A DNA stretch of 64,000 nucleotides, from the NCBI GenBank assembly GCA_028287895.1, contig JAQBOV010000005.1:124001-188000 (forward strand). Reading direction: 5' to 3'. Of this stretch, positions 43,470 through 53,907 are shown one piece after another (position 1 is the first letter of the stretch; each line of letters starts with the position of its first letter). The DNA is from Mucilaginibacter sp. GTDB taxonomy: Bacteria; Bacteroidota; Bacteroidia; Sphingobacteriales; Sphingobacteriaceae. The position numbers and the translations under genes are program-made. The notes under the pieces are model-generated. The model was not told the DNA's origin, did not search any database, and saw only the letters and a list, made by a program, of their open reading frames with translations.

Positions 43470-45209
43470 ATGAGATTGAAATACACCGTTACGATAATAT
43501 TTGTGTCGGTCATTGCTTTTATAATGGCTCAATCTTTCTATTACTCCAAGAAAAAGGAAGCAGTAGTTACCCAATCCTATTTCAAGGCATTTGCTGTCAA
43601 AGTCTCACTGTGTGCACCGCTTTATGATCACCAGGATTTTCTTGCTGATATACCGGCATTAAAAGGCTGGGGAAATTATAAATGGAAAATTTCTTCTGCC
43701 TCAGATAGCACCCAGTTTTATTTTAACCAGGGGATAAGTATGTACTATGCTTTTCATTCAATAGAAGCTATCGCTTCATTCACCAAGGCTACCCATCTTG
43801 ATCCGGATTGTGCAATGGCCTGGTATGGAAAAGCACTGGCCATGGGCCCGACCATAAATTACCCCAATGGTTACCGCCCGCCTTCGGATGCGCTTGAAGC
43901 TGCGGTTAAAAGCCAAGAATTATCCGCCCAGTGCACCGCTTTGGAAAAAGACCTGATCAATGCCATTGGGCAACGTTACAGTGCGGATACCTCCATGAGT
44001 ATAAAGCAATTAAGGATCAATTATGCAAATGCGATGCAGCTGGTTTATGCGAAACATCCTGCAAATGCTGATGCGATAACACTTTGTGCAGATGCATTAC
44101 TTTTATTGCATCCTTGGGACCTTTATACTTACGATTTTAAATCCAGACCATGGACACCGAAAATAAAGCGTCTTTTGGAAAAGGCTATGGTCATCTCGCC
44201 CAAGCATCCCGGTGCCAACCATTATTATATTCATACAATGGAGGAATCTGCCACGCCGGGTTTAGCTGCAAAAAGTGCACACCTGCTCGATACCCTGATG
44301 CCACAGGTATCACATATGACACATATGCCGTCGCATATTTATGTCCGCACAGGGGATTATCAAAGAGGAATAAAAAACAATAACGATGCTGTTGCCGCTT
44401 TTGGCGCCTATGTTAAACAATATGCGCCGGTCAGGAATGGGTTTGCCTTGTACCAGGCTCATAATATGCATATGAAAATCAGCTGCGCACAAATGGCCGG
44501 CAATTATAAAACATCAATAGATGCGTCCAAAGAACTCCAAGCCCAGGCCCTGCCTGAATACCTGGCGCTGAAAAGTGGCGATGGCAATTATATGCAATAC
44601 CTTTATTTAGAGCCGATACTAACGGATGTCCGTTTTGGAAAGTGGGAGGATGTCTTAAAGGCACCGGTTGTTGATACTTTAGCTTATGCTTCTGTTCTAC
44701 AACATTTTGCCCGCGGCATGGCGCTTAGCCGTAAAGGGAATACAGCAATGGCTCAGCAGGAATTAGATCAGCTCAACAAAAAGATGCTGGATAAATCTTT
44801 GAAATACGCCATGGATAACTCTAATTCTGTTTATCAGACCGCCGCTATTGCCAGGTTGATATTACAGGGGGTAATTGCCGAAGGGCAAAAACGGTACGGA
44901 CCGGCCATTGAACATTTACAAAAAGCAGTTTATGCAGAAGACCACTTACTTTACAGTGAACCCCGCGACTGGCCCATACCTGCAAGGCAATATTTAGCCA
45001 ATATATTAATTGAGGCGGGCAAGTACAGCCAGGCGATAGCAACCTTAAAACAGGATCTTGTGATCAACCCCAATAACGGATGGTCGTTAACCGGGCTTCA
45101 ACTGGCTTATAAACAAACGAATAATGATATCGCATTGAGGAAAGTGCAGTCACAAATGAAAAGCGCCTGGAAAATCAAAGATATGCCCATTCAGCGGCCT
45201 GTGTTTTGA
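43470..45209 (+). CDS. TPR-repeat protein with N-terminal membrane anchor
   Basis: A hydrophobic N terminus (TVTIIFVSVIAFIMAQ) is followed by several tetratricopeptide motifs (SIEAIASFTKATHLDPDCAMAWYGKAL early, GKYSQAIATLKQDLVINPNN late). A conserved middle block HPGANHYYIHTMEES .. HMTHMPSHIY with several histidines may form a metal site. 579 aa. Proteins of this type in Bacteroidota are annotated only as TPR proteins; role unknown. It lies convergent to the amidase with an 8-bp gap. Confidence 0.8.
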   Translation: MRLKYTVTIIFVSVIAFIMAQSFYYSKKKEAVVTQSYFKAFAVKVSLCAPLYDHQDFLADIPALKGWGNYKWKISSASDSTQFYFNQGISMYYAFHSIEAIASFTKATHLDPDCAMAWYGKALAMGPTINYPNGYRPPSDALEAAVKSQELSAQCTALEKDLINAIGQRYSADTSMSIKQLRINYANAMQLVYAKHPANADAITLCADALLLLHPWDLYTYDFKSRPWTPKIKRLLEKAMVISPKHPGANHYYIHTMEESATPGLAAKSAHLLDTLMPQVSHMTHMPSHIYVRTGDYQRGIKNNNDAVAAFGAYVKQYAPVRNGFALYQAHNMHMKISCAQMAGNYKTSIDASKELQAQALPEYLALKSGDGNYMQYLYLEPILTDVRFGKWEDVLKAPVVDTLAYASVLQHFARGMALSRKGNTAMAQQELDQLNKKMLDKSLKYAMDNSNSVYQTAAIARLILQGVIAEGQKRYGPAIEHLQKAVYAEDHLLYSEPRDWPIPARQYLANILIEAGKYSQAIATLKQDLVINPNNGWSLTGLQLAYKQTNNDIALRKVQSQMKSAWKIKDMPIQRPVF

Positions 45210-45217
45210 TATTCAAT

Positions 45218-46072
45218 TCAATCCTCGAAACTCTCTTTGTATTTTTTGATGGCCCTGACGATGGATTGTACAATTTCGGACTGGCCTTCGGTTGAATTTA
45301 AGTAGTCTTCGTCCCGGGGATTATTGATAAATCCCGTTTCCACCAATACGGCGGGCATCGTGCTTTGCTGTAAAACCAGTACACCCTGTTCCTTTACGCC
45401 CAGGCTATGCCTGCCATCCTCTTTTTTAAATTCATGGTTTACCAGGTCGGCAAAACGGATACATTCCTTACGGTATTTTTGCTGAAAATTGCTCAGCACA
45501 ATAGTGTTAATCGCATCGTTTTGCCCGTAACCACTGTACTTCTCTTTATAATCCTTTTCAATAAATATTGATGAGTTCTCTCTCAATGCTTCAAGTTGTT
45601 CACCAGCCCGGTGATAGCCATAAACCAGTAAAAGTACGCCACGCTCATCACTCACCCTTTCAGGCGAGGCATTGCAGTGGATGGATATAAACAGGTTGCC
45701 CTTGTGTTCACTGGCTATACGATCTCTTCGGTGCAGTTCTATAAACTCATCGGTGGTACGCGTCATCACCGCATCCAAGGATGGCATCTGTTCGCCAAGG
45801 GCTCTGCGTAGTTTTTTGGCGATAGCCAGTGCCACGTTTTTCTCTTTGGAGTAAGAGCCGTGTGCGCCGGGGTCCTTACCCCCGTGCCCGGCATCGATAA
45901 TGACCGTTGTGAATTTAAATGCAGGCGCTATAGCCGGGATTTCAACAGTTTTTTTATGATGCTTCTTTTTAACCGTCTGAGCCAGACTATTCTGGCAGAA
46001 AACAAATACCGTGACAACAACAGGAATTATAAATATTTTAAGAGCTGACGAGTATCGATGAACCATATCCAA
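45218..46072 (-). CDS. N-acetylmuramoyl-L-alanine amidase (Amidase_3)
   Basis: A membrane or signal segment (LKIFIIPVVVTVFVFCQNSLA) precedes the zinc-amidase domain: VIIDAGHGGKDPGA (Zn His), KEKNVALAIAKKL (Zn Glu), FISIHCNAS (Zn His) and VLVETGFINN (catalytic Glu). It cleaves peptide stems from glycan strands in cell separation or envelope remodelling. 284 aa is typical of AmiA/B/C-type enzymes without a regulatory or anchoring domain. ATG at 46066 is an alternative start. Confidence 0.92.
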   Translation of the reverse strand: MDMVHRYSSALKIFIIPVVVTVFVFCQNSLAQTVKKKHHKKTVEIPAIAPAFKFTTVIIDAGHGGKDPGAHGSYSKEKNVALAIAKKLRRALGEQMPSLDAVMTRTTDEFIELHRRDRIASEHKGNLFISIHCNASPERVSDERGVLLLVYGYHRAGEQLEALRENSSIFIEKDYKEKYSGYGQNDAINTIVLSNFQQKYRKECIRFADLVNHEFKKEDGRHSLGVKEQGVLVLQQSTMPAVLVETGFINNPRDEDYLNSTEGQSEIVQSIVRAIKKYKESFED

Positions 46073-46437
46073 TTTGATGCAATTTTAATTAATAAGCACG
46101 GCATGCGCATTATATTTTGTCAAAAAAAGTAATATTCACATTGTGTTTCAAGTGTTTAAATTTTATCCGAAAGAAAAATAGTTGCTTCAGCCAAGCCATC
46201 CAGCAGGGCATACTTCATCGCAATAGGTTATCTGGACCAAATAAAATCAAGTCTAAAAAAATATATGATAACAAATTACGTTATACCAATAGGTTAGCCG
46301 TGAGGTTTTGATGGAGTTAAGAGCGTGAAGGATTGGAAAATAAACATTGCAGTAAGGCAACCTTTTTCGGTTACAAAACGTAATCATACAATAACCGGCA
46401 GGAGCTAAGTGAAGAGGATGATCGCTGATCATTATAT

Positions 46438-46487
46438 GAGCGGCGGGGTGGTGTAGTAGTTCATAGTGCCCTTGCCGCTCTTTTTTT
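46438..46487 (+). terminator. Orphan plus-strand terminator
   Basis: Stem GAGCGGC/GCCGCTC (46438-46444 with 46474-46480), extended inside by GGG/CCC, then seven T. No plus-strand gene lies upstream in 46073-46437, so it may end a small RNA or be a relic. The rest of the 470-bp gap shows no ORF or tRNA that I trust. Confidence 0.5.
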
Positions 46488-46542
46488 ATCGGCTCATTTC
46501 TCTATCAATTTTCCCCTGAGACAACCCGCCGCAATTATCATG

Positions 46543-47592
46543 CTATTTTATGCTGATAAGTGATTGTCCGGTTTGCTCTATTAACCAACCAAAAGAGATA
46601 ATGTTTTTTTCAGGGATATCGTTTTGCCGCAATAAAGTTTCAAATTCATTTTCATGACCCGCCTCAACTGCCACCAGCAGGCCGCCGCTTGTCTGCGGAT
46701 CCGCAAGAATATGCTTTTGTTTGTCTGTTAACTCACCAATTTTATGTCCATAGCTGGCCCAGTTGCGGTTGGTACCACCCGGAACGCTATTTTGTTCCAG
46801 GTACTCATCCAGCACGTCAATTTTGGGTACTTTATCAAATTCAATAACTGACTGCAAATTGCTGCCCTGGCACATTTCTGATAAATGGCCAAGCAAACCG
46901 AAACCGGTTACATCGGTCATGGCTTTTACATAGGCTAATTTGCCAAGCTGCTCCCCTATTTTGTTGAGTTTAACCATGCTTTCAAAAGCAATTGAAGCGT
47001 GTTCCGGCTTCAAAATCCCTTTCTTTTGGGCGGTAGTTAATATGCCCACTCCCAAAGCTTTGGTCAAATACAGGCGGCATCCGGCAGTAGCCGTTGAGTT
47101 TTGTTTAAGGTGTTTAATATCGGCCAGACCGTTAACAGCCAAGCCAAAAACCGGTTCCGGACAATCAATACTATGCCCGCCGGCCAGGCTTATCCCTGCT
47201 TCGGCGCAAACCGCTCTTGAACCTTCCAATACTCTTTGGGCTATTTCGGGAGGCAACTTATCTACCGGCCAGCCTAATATGGCAATGGCCAGTATGGGTT
47301 TGCCGCCCATCGCATACACATCGCTGATAGCATTGGCCGATGCAATACGCCCAAAATCGTAGGCATCATCCACTATCGGCATAAAGAAGTCGGTAGTTGA
47401 TATCAATGCTGTGCCATTGCCCAGATCATAAACAGCGGCATCGTCGCGCTTGTCATTGCCAACCAGTAAATTACTGTCAGTTTGATAAGTGATGGGGCTA
47501 TGCAGCATCTTATCCAGTATAGCCGGACTGATCTTGCAGCCGCAGCCTGCCCCGTGAGAGTATTGTGTAAGTTTAATTTCTTCTAAGATCAT
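46543..47592 (-). CDS. selD: Selenophosphate synthase (selenide, water dikinase)
   Basis: The ORF track extends into selU; the true start is the ATG at 47592 ([14 protein letters not shown]), giving 349 aa. GAGCGCK places cysteine at 17 and lysine at 20, as in E. coli SelD, so this is the cysteine form. Further blocks: [38 protein letters not shown] and [10 protein letters not shown]. It makes selenophosphate from selenide and ATP. The start overlaps selU by 20 bp, indicating coupling. Supplies selenium to SelU for tRNA modification. Confidence 0.95.
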   Translation of the reverse strand: MILEEIKLTQYSHGAGCGCKISPAILDKMLHSPITYQTDSNLLVGNDKRDDAAVYDLGNGTALISTTDFFMPIVDDAYDFGRIASANAISDVYAMGGKPILAIAILGWPVDKLPPEIAQRVLEGSRAVCAEAGISLAGGHSIDCPEPVFGLAVNGLADIKHLKQNSTATAGCRLYLTKALGVGILTTAQKKGILKPEHASIAFESMVKLNKIGEQLGKLAYVKAMTDVTGFGLLGHLSEMCQGSNLQSVIEFDKVPKIDVLDEYLEQNSVPGGTNRNWASYGHKIGELTDKQKHILADPQTSGGLLVAVEAGHENEFETLLRQNDIPEKNIISFGWLIEQTGQSLISIK

Positions 47593-48643
47593 GTGAATGA
47601 ATATGAGGGAGAACCCCTGCCATTTTACAGGAAAATTCCAGTATTGGTGAAGCATTTTTTGAGGCATCTGTATCCTGACAATCCAGTTCATAAGTGCTTT
47701 CGGCTGGCCGTTTACTTAACCCTGCCCGGTAAGTTTTGTCATAATACACCAAGACCAGGCTGATAAAATCGGCCATACGACCCTCGTTTATAGCTGATAT
47801 GGCATTTTTTGTTTGCTCGGGGCCAAGCCGTTTCCAGATGCGTTGGGTGCACCCGACCAGGAAGTCCTTATCCAGCCGGCCATATTCCTGCACTAAAAAT
47901 TCGATCCTTTGAGCTGCCGGTATTCTTATATTCAGCAGGTTGGCCTCTCTCATTTGACGCCATAACCCATTGGGTATTGATCGCTTACCAATGGTAATGC
48001 TTTCATCCTCGATCCATATCGGTTTATCCTTGTTTGCCTGGTATAATTGCGCGGCGAGTTCGTTTTCAAACTGCTCCTGGCTGGGTTGGATCATCCTTTG
48101 CATTGAGCCGTATGAGGACCCCTGGTGCTGAGCCAGGTCTTCCAGGTCGATGATTTGCTCGCCCAGGTTTTTTAGTTGATGAAGAATGAGCGTTTTTCCC
48201 GATCCTGTCATCCCGCCCAATACCAGCAGATTATACTTTTGTTCAAACTGATCTAAAACCCAGCGGCGGTATTTTTTGTAGCCGCCTTCCAACAGGTAAA
48301 CTTCGAAGCCATACAGGTTGAGCGCCCAGGCCATGGCGCCGCTGCGCATACCGCCACGCCAGCAATGCAGGGCGATCTTTTTACCCGGGGCAATTTCCAG
48401 CGCTTGTTTTATAAAGCCCGACCATTTAGAACCCGTCAGATCAAAACCAAGCAATATTGCCGGTTCCCGTCCCTGTTGCTTATAAGTAGTGCCCACCTTC
48501 ACACGCTCTTCATTACTAAAAAGCGCGATGTTATACGCCCCGACTAGATGCCCCTGTGCAAACTCGGCAGGTGTGCGCACATCGACCACTGGGATAGTTT
48601 TATCCAGGCTGATGAAGCGATCTATTGCAAGGTTTTTAATCAT
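47573..48643 (-). CDS. selU: tRNA 2-selenouridine synthase
   Basis: An N-terminal rhodanese domain with the active-site loop HCWRGGMRS (C94) is followed by a P-loop domain (GGMTGSGKT, 144-151) for geranyl- and selenophosphate-dependent exchange. 356 aa is normal for SelU/MnmH (formerly YbbB). It converts 2-thiouridine to 2-selenouridine at the wobble position of tRNAs for Lys, Glu and Gln. First gene of a selU-selD operon. No selA, selB or selC is seen, so the trait here may be tRNA selenation rather than selenocysteine. Confidence 0.95.
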   Translation of the reverse strand: MIKNLAIDRFISLDKTIPVVDVRTPAEFAQGHLVGAYNIALFSNEERVKVGTTYKQQGREPAILLGFDLTGSKWSGFIKQALEIAPGKKIALHCWRGGMRSGAMAWALNLYGFEVYLLEGGYKKYRRWVLDQFEQKYNLLVLGGMTGSGKTLILHQLKNLGEQIIDLEDLAQHQGSSYGSMQRMIQPSQEQFENELAAQLYQANKDKPIWIEDESITIGKRSIPNGLWRQMREANLLNIRIPAAQRIEFLVQEYGRLDKDFLVGCTQRIWKRLGPEQTKNAISAINEGRMADFISLVLVYYDKTYRAGLSKRPAESTYELDCQDTDASKNASPILEFSCKMAGVLPHIHSHDLRRN

Positions 48644-48697
48644 CAGGCTATTCTAGCGCGTAATTGAAGGTGCAAAAATAGCGTATTTATAACAGGA

Positions 48698-50269
48698 TTA
48701 CTTCGCCGTTTTCGACAATAAAAAGTCAAGCCCGTCCTTACCAGGTAATTTTTCTGCCGATGACTTTTCGTCAAACACCATAACCATATTCCCGCCGGTG
48801 TTATACTTTGGCCACAGGGGCAATCCATCACCATTGGGGTTGCCTGTTTTTACAAAATTGACCCAGTATGCCGACATCTGCTTTGCCAGTTCCCGATCAG
48901 CAGGCGCAAATGGACGGTTGTTTAAAAATTTGAGGTTATCCATCATATAAGGTACTTCTGCGGTGTGGAATGCACCATATTTTACCATATCGCCCATGGC
49001 AGGAACTTTCCGTGCAAAATTGTAAACATACACCGGGGAGTTGGGTATTTCGCTTTGCACATTCGCCCATTGATAGCCCGATAAAGCAAATATGCGGTCC
49101 CTGTTCAGCTCAATCTGTGACCTTTTGGCCTGCTCATCGGTTTGTGCAGGGAAATACTTTAAAAACGTTTCTGCATCGCTGCCATAATCCTTCTGTGCTT
49201 TCTTTCTAAAATCCTCCTTGCTCTGGGTGCCTCCGCCAAACTCATCACCATTCCACCCGATGATTACGGGCACATGATTTTGCTTATTTGCCGCAAAAAT
49301 ATCAGCCACCGGTTCCGGCAATACGTAACCATCAATAATGGGTCCGTAACTTCTCTCGAATTTTTTCTGCACTTGTTCAGCAGATAAAGCCCGCATTTGT
49401 GCCAGCGATCTGGCGCCGGCCTTTTCGGCCAGTTTCACGCCCTGCTCCTGTGCAGTTTGCAGCGAGGCCCAGGCCAGTAAAGGATTTTTTATCAACAGCG
49501 AACCACTCTCGGCAATAGCGCTGCTGAACAAGCCCTTTGCCAACGGCGAGGCCACCAAACAATTCACACTCATGGACCCTGCCGACTGTCCGGCAATGGT
49601 CACCTTATGAGCATCACCGCCGAAAGCCGCAATATTTTTCTGGATCCATTTTAAAGCGGCTATCTGGTCGAGCAGGCCATAATTTCCGGATGCTTTCCCC
49701 TTAGATTCTTTGGTCAGTTCCGGATGGGCAAGAAAACCAAAAGCCCCTACCCTGTAATTGATAGAAACAAATACCACTCCTTTTTTAGCCATCGCTTCGC
49801 CATCATAAATAGCGCAGGCACTGCCCCCGCTGCCAAAACCGCCGCCATATATCCATACAAAAACCGGCTTTTTATCCGCTTTGGTTTTGGCATTCGTCCA
49901 CACATTCAGATAAAGACAGTCCTCGCTGATGGGTTGCTCAGGTATCAGAAACTCGGAGGTATACACCATAAACGGTACCGGCTTTGACTGCATGGGACTT
50001 GGACCAAAGGCGTCGCATTTTTTTACACCATCCCAACGGGCAACAGGTTGCGGGGCCTTCCATCGCAGGTTGCCAACCGGCGGCGCGGCAAATGGAATCC
50101 CTTTATAGGCAGTTACATCGCCCGAGCTGTTCTCTACGCCCGAAACCAAGCCTGCATCTGTTTTTACAACAGATAAAAACATGGCCCTATTGACAATAAA
50201 TGAATAAAAAAGGAAAGACGCTGACAGGATCAAAACGCCAAAGGCAATTTTAGTTTGTTTTTTCATCAT
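48698..50269 (-). CDS. Type B carboxylesterase/lipase family protein
   Basis: An N-terminal hydrophobic anchor or signal (FGVLILSASFLFYSFIV) is followed by the alpha/beta-hydrolase of the cholinesterase type: YKGIPFAAPPVGNLRWKAP, EDCLYLNVWT, nucleophile elbow AGQSAGSMSV (S near 227), acid in the GDEFGG region and the histidine in GAFHTAEVPY. 523 aa is full length. Likely periplasmic or surface ester hydrolase of unknown substrate. Confidence 0.9.
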   Translation of the reverse strand: MMKKQTKIAFGVLILSASFLFYSFIVNRAMFLSVVKTDAGLVSGVENSSGDVTAYKGIPFAAPPVGNLRWKAPQPVARWDGVKKCDAFGPSPMQSKPVPFMVYTSEFLIPEQPISEDCLYLNVWTNAKTKADKKPVFVWIYGGGFGSGGSACAIYDGEAMAKKGVVFVSINYRVGAFGFLAHPELTKESKGKASGNYGLLDQIAALKWIQKNIAAFGGDAHKVTIAGQSAGSMSVNCLVASPLAKGLFSSAIAESGSLLIKNPLLAWASLQTAQEQGVKLAEKAGARSLAQMRALSAEQVQKKFERSYGPIIDGYVLPEPVADIFAANKQNHVPVIIGWNGDEFGGGTQSKEDFRKKAQKDYGSDAETFLKYFPAQTDEQAKRSQIELNRDRIFALSGYQWANVQSEIPNSPVYVYNFARKVPAMGDMVKYGAFHTAEVPYMMDNLKFLNNRPFAPADRELAKQMSAYWVNFVKTGNPNGDGLPLWPKYNTGGNMVMVFDEKSSAEKLPGKDGLDFLLSKTAK

Positions 50270-50320
50270 GGGAAAAATGCTGATGTGTCGGTTTGACGCA
50301 ATCTAATATTTGTTTTTGGC

Positions 50321-50419
50321 AAATCAAAATGTGAACTCATCCAACAACATCACGGTGCCTATCAAGATTGCCAGGCCTCTGCTATTGAATCTTATGAAGA
50401 TTTGTTGAATTATCATTAA
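50321..50419 (+). pseudogene. Possible C-terminal remnant of a lost gene
   Basis: A 32-codon open stretch without a start (KSKCELIQQHHGAYQDCQAS .. ESYEDLLNYH, stop at 50417-50419) has protein-like composition but no RBS or start codon. It may be the tail of a deleted gene. Weak case. Confidence 0.22.
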
Positions 50420-50509
50420 ATTCAGACTTACGGGAGTTAGCACGGAACTAAAAAGGCCATTCCTTGGGAACCGCCCTTTAATTTTGATCATAACCAGCTA
50501 TTTGGTTTT

Positions 50510-50695
50510 CTAAGCCAGCTGTTTTTTTAATCTCTTTTCAACAGCAGTGACCGAATTTCCGACAGCCCTTATCGCTGATTTTAATTGTTCAACGGTAACA
50601 CCAAATTTCTTTGCCCAATATTCAGCCTCATAATATTCGCTTACGTTAATATGGTCATTGGTTGTGAAGTTTTTAGAGAAAATTTTATTGTCCAT
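50510..50695 (-). CDS. DUF3606 family small protein
   Basis: 61 aa with INVSEYYEAEYWAKKFGVTVEQLKSAIRAVGNSVTAVEKRL, the full DUF3606 pattern (a small helical protein of unknown role, common in Bacteroidota and rhizobia). No signal or transmembrane segment. Stands alone between two larger genes on the same strand. Confidence 0.85.
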   Translation of the reverse strand: MDNKIFSKNFTTNDHINVSEYYEAEYWAKKFGVTVEQLKSAIRAVGNSVTAVEKRLKKQLA

Positions 50696-50809
50696 AGATT
50701 ATTAACAATTAGTTTACCTATAACAATAGAATTTTTGAATGGTTTTGAACCTGATCTTTAAAGTGGCGCTCGTAATTAGTTAATCCGGACTGACAGGATA
50801 AACATCAAA

Positions 50810-51712
50810 TTATCTGGCCGCCCAAATACCTGAAATAGGTGCTGCCGATACCTTATCATCAGATGGCAAACCATACATAGCCTCCAGGGTATGCAGCACA
50901 TGATAATGATTGATGGGCTTACTGTATTCCATCTGATTAACCCTGTCGCCATAAAAAATAGTTGCTATTCTGTTGCCATTTTTCGTGTCATAATCATCTT
51001 CGTCGAAAGTCACTATCAGTAAGCTGTTATGCTTTTTGGCCCAGTCGGCATAGTCAGAAATATTTTTCTTTAACCAATGGTCGCCCCGCCGGATAGCAGC
51101 CGCGTCACCTGCAAATCCGATGTTGTGCATGTCATTATCCATATCGGGGACAACAAATGATACAGTGGGTAAATGTTTAAAGTTCTTTGGGAAATCGTCC
51201 ATCGATACGCTGAGCGATTCCGGTATAGTATTAGGCCCCGTACCCAGCCAGTTCACCCATGGCGTGTGCTTACGGGCGTAAAGATGCCCTACTGTGACTG
51301 AACTGGAAAGTGAAGTACATCCCAGGAAACCAGTGGCGGGCATAGTTTGTGCATACCCTATAAAGGTAAATCCCTTGCTAATCAGGGCCGCTCCCAGGTT
51401 GGGCGTTTTGAACGGGGTTTTACCTGCCAGGCACCCGTCTCCCTTCACTCCCTGGGTACTGCCGGAATACAGGGCAAGGTAATTCGGCTGGCTTGGATGC
51501 CCTATGCCATGTGAATCGGTAAATAAAGTCCCCCCTTTTGCCAGTTCGTTAATATAAGGGGCATTGGCCGAACCGATCAGTTCGCTGTAGGCATGGTTTT
51601 CTTCTATCACAACAACAACATGATCATATCGGGGAATATCAGTTTGACCTTGAGGTGAAGAAAAGAAAGCGCTTAAAATGATCAGGCTGGTTAATAATGT
51701 TAGTATTTTCAA
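50810..51712 (-). CDS. Secreted acid-phosphatase-like phosphoesterase
   Basis: Signal peptide MKILTLLTSLIILSAFFSSPQG. The phosphoesterase (AcpA/phospholipase C-like, PF04185) pattern is YDHVVVVIEENHAYSELIG, HPSQPNYLALYSG, VPDMDNDMHNIG and IVTFDEDDY. These provide metal-binding His/Asp/Glu and a threonine or serine nucleophile. 300 aa matches short secreted members such as AcpA-related enzymes, active on phosphate esters outside the cytoplasm. Confidence 0.87.
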   Translation of the reverse strand: MKILTLLTSLIILSAFFSSPQGQTDIPRYDHVVVVIEENHAYSELIGSANAPYINELAKGGTLFTDSHGIGHPSQPNYLALYSGSTQGVKGDGCLAGKTPFKTPNLGAALISKGFTFIGYAQTMPATGFLGCTSLSSSVTVGHLYARKHTPWVNWLGTGPNTIPESLSVSMDDFPKNFKHLPTVSFVVPDMDNDMHNIGFAGDAAAIRRGDHWLKKNISDYADWAKKHNSLLIVTFDEDDYDTKNGNRIATIFYGDRVNQMEYSKPINHYHVLHTLEAMYGLPSDDKVSAAPISGIWAAR

Positions 51713-51839
51713 CTTTTTTAAAAAAAATGATTTAGGTCAGCAACAACCGACCAATGGGGTAACATCAAAATTAGCTATCTGGTTTAACTATTTTTAAAAT
51801 ATCTTTCAGATATCTGCCAGGCTCATTCCTAATCTAAGC

Positions 51840-53243
51840 CTACATCACCACTTTCACCTTTATCTGCCCGTTCAACAGCGTGCGGATGACCAGTTTATCG
51901 TTGGTTGGATAAATGGCCTGGATATCCAGATCTTTTATAGTTACATCTGAGCGGATATTGTTGCCAAGGTCGCGGCTTAGTTCGTGCTGGAGCCTGGTTT
52001 TACTATCGGCAATAAACTTCGTGAAGTTGTAGGTAGCCCTTTGGCGTATCATATCGGTTATCTTACCGTTGAACATCCACCTGGCAGCTTTCAGCATCCA
52101 GGCTTTTGTTTGCAGGTCAAAACTCAAATCGGGAAAAGACAGTTCATGGGTAGCAGGATCGTAGCTCGGCGTTCCAACGAGGTAAATCGTCCCCGTGCTG
52201 GAGCCTTTAAAATCTACCTGCATCACTATCTGCTTACCTATACCGCCAATTTTGGTATGGCCGACAACAAACTCTTTGCCGGCCACCTGGCTGTTCATAC
52301 CAACTACCTGCTGGTTTACCATATTGGTAAGATGATCGTAATTCTCTAACAAATCGAGATAAACATTAAAGCCGTTTGCTGGTGTATAGGTGCTTAAATT
52401 TGGCAATGGTTTTGGCGGCTGCGGATTGCTCACCGTCGTTACCGCAGGTTTTGCAGACAAGCCCACCGAAAAATTGAGCAGTGAACCATTTAAACTAAAA
52501 CTGCTTAGGCGTACGCTTTGCGGATTGATGGAAAGATAACCTACGTCCCCCACTTTAATTTCGGTGGCAATGTTTTTCCATAATTCCTCTACCATGGGTT
52601 TAATATTATAAGCGGCAATTTTGGCGTCCACCTGTTTGCCCAGATCGCTTAGCGGGTTGTTTAAATATTGTATCAGCCGGTCGGTAACATCTATATTTCC
52701 CATAAACACGTTGCAGCGGTCAAGCGGTTTGGGAGCTGGGTATAAAATTGTCTGGGAGCGCAAATGATAATCGGGCATCACATTGATGGTGGACCGGTAG
52801 GATATTTCCATTCTCCTCAGCGGCTCGTCGATGCCGCATTGGGCAGAAACCGTTGGTACGATGCATTGCGGACCCGAACCTAAAAGGGTTGAGCATTTGG
52901 CACAATACGATGCCGTGAAGCCATAGCTGCCAATAAATTTTAAGTAGACCACATTATTGCTGCCAGTAACTACAAAAGGTGTACGGTTAAAAGTATAATT
53001 ATACCGAAAACCCTGGCAAGGCTGCTGGTTGTCCGAATATTTATTGGGCACTGAATTTTCGGCCTGGATAAAATAGCTTCTCAGATCAGCAGTAACCGGC
53101 ACCTCGACATTGGAAACGGGCTGAACGATCTTTGGGATATCAACTTCAGTACGGGCCGGCGCAAGCGGCTTAACTGTGGCACAGGAATAAAGCACAAGGG
53201 GCAATATGAATGCCGCTAAAAATTGTATTGGTTTAAGTGTCAT
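51840..53243 (-). CDS. DUF4403 family lipoprotein
   Basis: Lipoprotein signal (QFLAAFILPLVLYSC) with cysteine at 21. The body (467 aa) shows the DUF4403 features: an N-terminal SNVEVPVTADLRSYFIQAEN, repeated LBP/BPI-like sheets (DKLVIRTLLNGQIKVKV at the end) and ~10 cysteines in the middle. DUF4403 resembles lipid-binding TULIP-type folds; function unknown, likely periplasmic or outer-membrane. Divergent from the next gene. Confidence 0.82.
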   Translation of the reverse strand: MTLKPIQFLAAFILPLVLYSCATVKPLAPARTEVDIPKIVQPVSNVEVPVTADLRSYFIQAENSVPNKYSDNQQPCQGFRYNYTFNRTPFVVTGSNNVVYLKFIGSYGFTASYCAKCSTLLGSGPQCIVPTVSAQCGIDEPLRRMEISYRSTINVMPDYHLRSQTILYPAPKPLDRCNVFMGNIDVTDRLIQYLNNPLSDLGKQVDAKIAAYNIKPMVEELWKNIATEIKVGDVGYLSINPQSVRLSSFSLNGSLLNFSVGLSAKPAVTTVSNPQPPKPLPNLSTYTPANGFNVYLDLLENYDHLTNMVNQQVVGMNSQVAGKEFVVGHTKIGGIGKQIVMQVDFKGSSTGTIYLVGTPSYDPATHELSFPDLSFDLQTKAWMLKAARWMFNGKITDMIRQRATYNFTKFIADSKTRLQHELSRDLGNNIRSDVTIKDLDIQAIYPTNDKLVIRTLLNGQIKVKVVM

Positions 53244-53380
53244 GTTTCAGGGGCAAAATAACCCGTGCATTGGCAAATAGCGGCGCAGGTTTAATGGGGG
53301 TAAAAATAATAAGGTTTGGGGTTATCTCACAAATATTTTATAGTTTGGTGGTCAATTATTATACGACCTATTTTTTGATT

Positions 53381-53872
53381 ATGAAAAAAATTAACCCTGA
53401 CCAGGTTGTCTCTGTTGTTTTAAAGTACTTGTTACATTTTCTGATAAACGCCGGTATTTATTTCGCCCTTTTATTTATTTTCACTTCGTTCTGGCTGCAT
53501 CAATTGTTCAGCAAATTTTCACATATGGCTTATTTATCCGATGATGATTTTCATCGGCTGATCTATTTCGAGCTGGCTATCTATACCTTATTTTGTTATT
53601 TTGCCAACAACTTTGTTTTCGATCTTTATCACCGTAAGCGGGCCAAACAACTAATGTTCTCTGTGATCGTAGATCTGCTGATCATCCCTGTTGATATGTT
53701 TATCATGATCGCTTACAATAATATTGCGCTAAAACACACGATCATGATGGAAGCTTCCCTGTATAATGTTTACCTGATCACCGTATTAATAGTAATTAAA
53801 GAGTTAATTACCGGGATCATACTCTCCCGGAAAAAAACTGAAGGAGGAAAACCAAACTATACAGCACGGTAA
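53381..53872 (+). CDS. Polytopic membrane protein, unknown
   Basis: The ORF track starts at 53237, overlapping the neighbour; the better start is the ATG at 53381 (MKKINPDQVVSVVLK). The ~163-aa product has about four transmembrane helices (AGIYFALLFIFTSFWL, FELAIYTLFCYFANN, SVIVDLLIIPVDMFIM, VYLITVLIVIKELITG) and a basic C terminus. No family recognised. Confidence 0.6.
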   Translation: MKKINPDQVVSVVLKYLLHFLINAGIYFALLFIFTSFWLHQLFSKFSHMAYLSDDDFHRLIYFELAIYTLFCYFANNFVFDLYHRKRAKQLMFSVIVDLLIIPVDMFIMIAYNNIALKHTIMMEASLYNVYLITVLIVIKELITGIILSRKKTEGGKPNYTAR

Positions 53873-53907
53873 CAAACAGGAGTTCAATAAAAATCCTGAA
53901 AACAGGC

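Noticed and set aside
46438-46480. tRNA-like look of GGGGTGGTGTAGTAGTTCA
   Set aside because: No acceptor partner, anticodon arm or T arm can be drawn; a hairpin with seven T fits a terminator.
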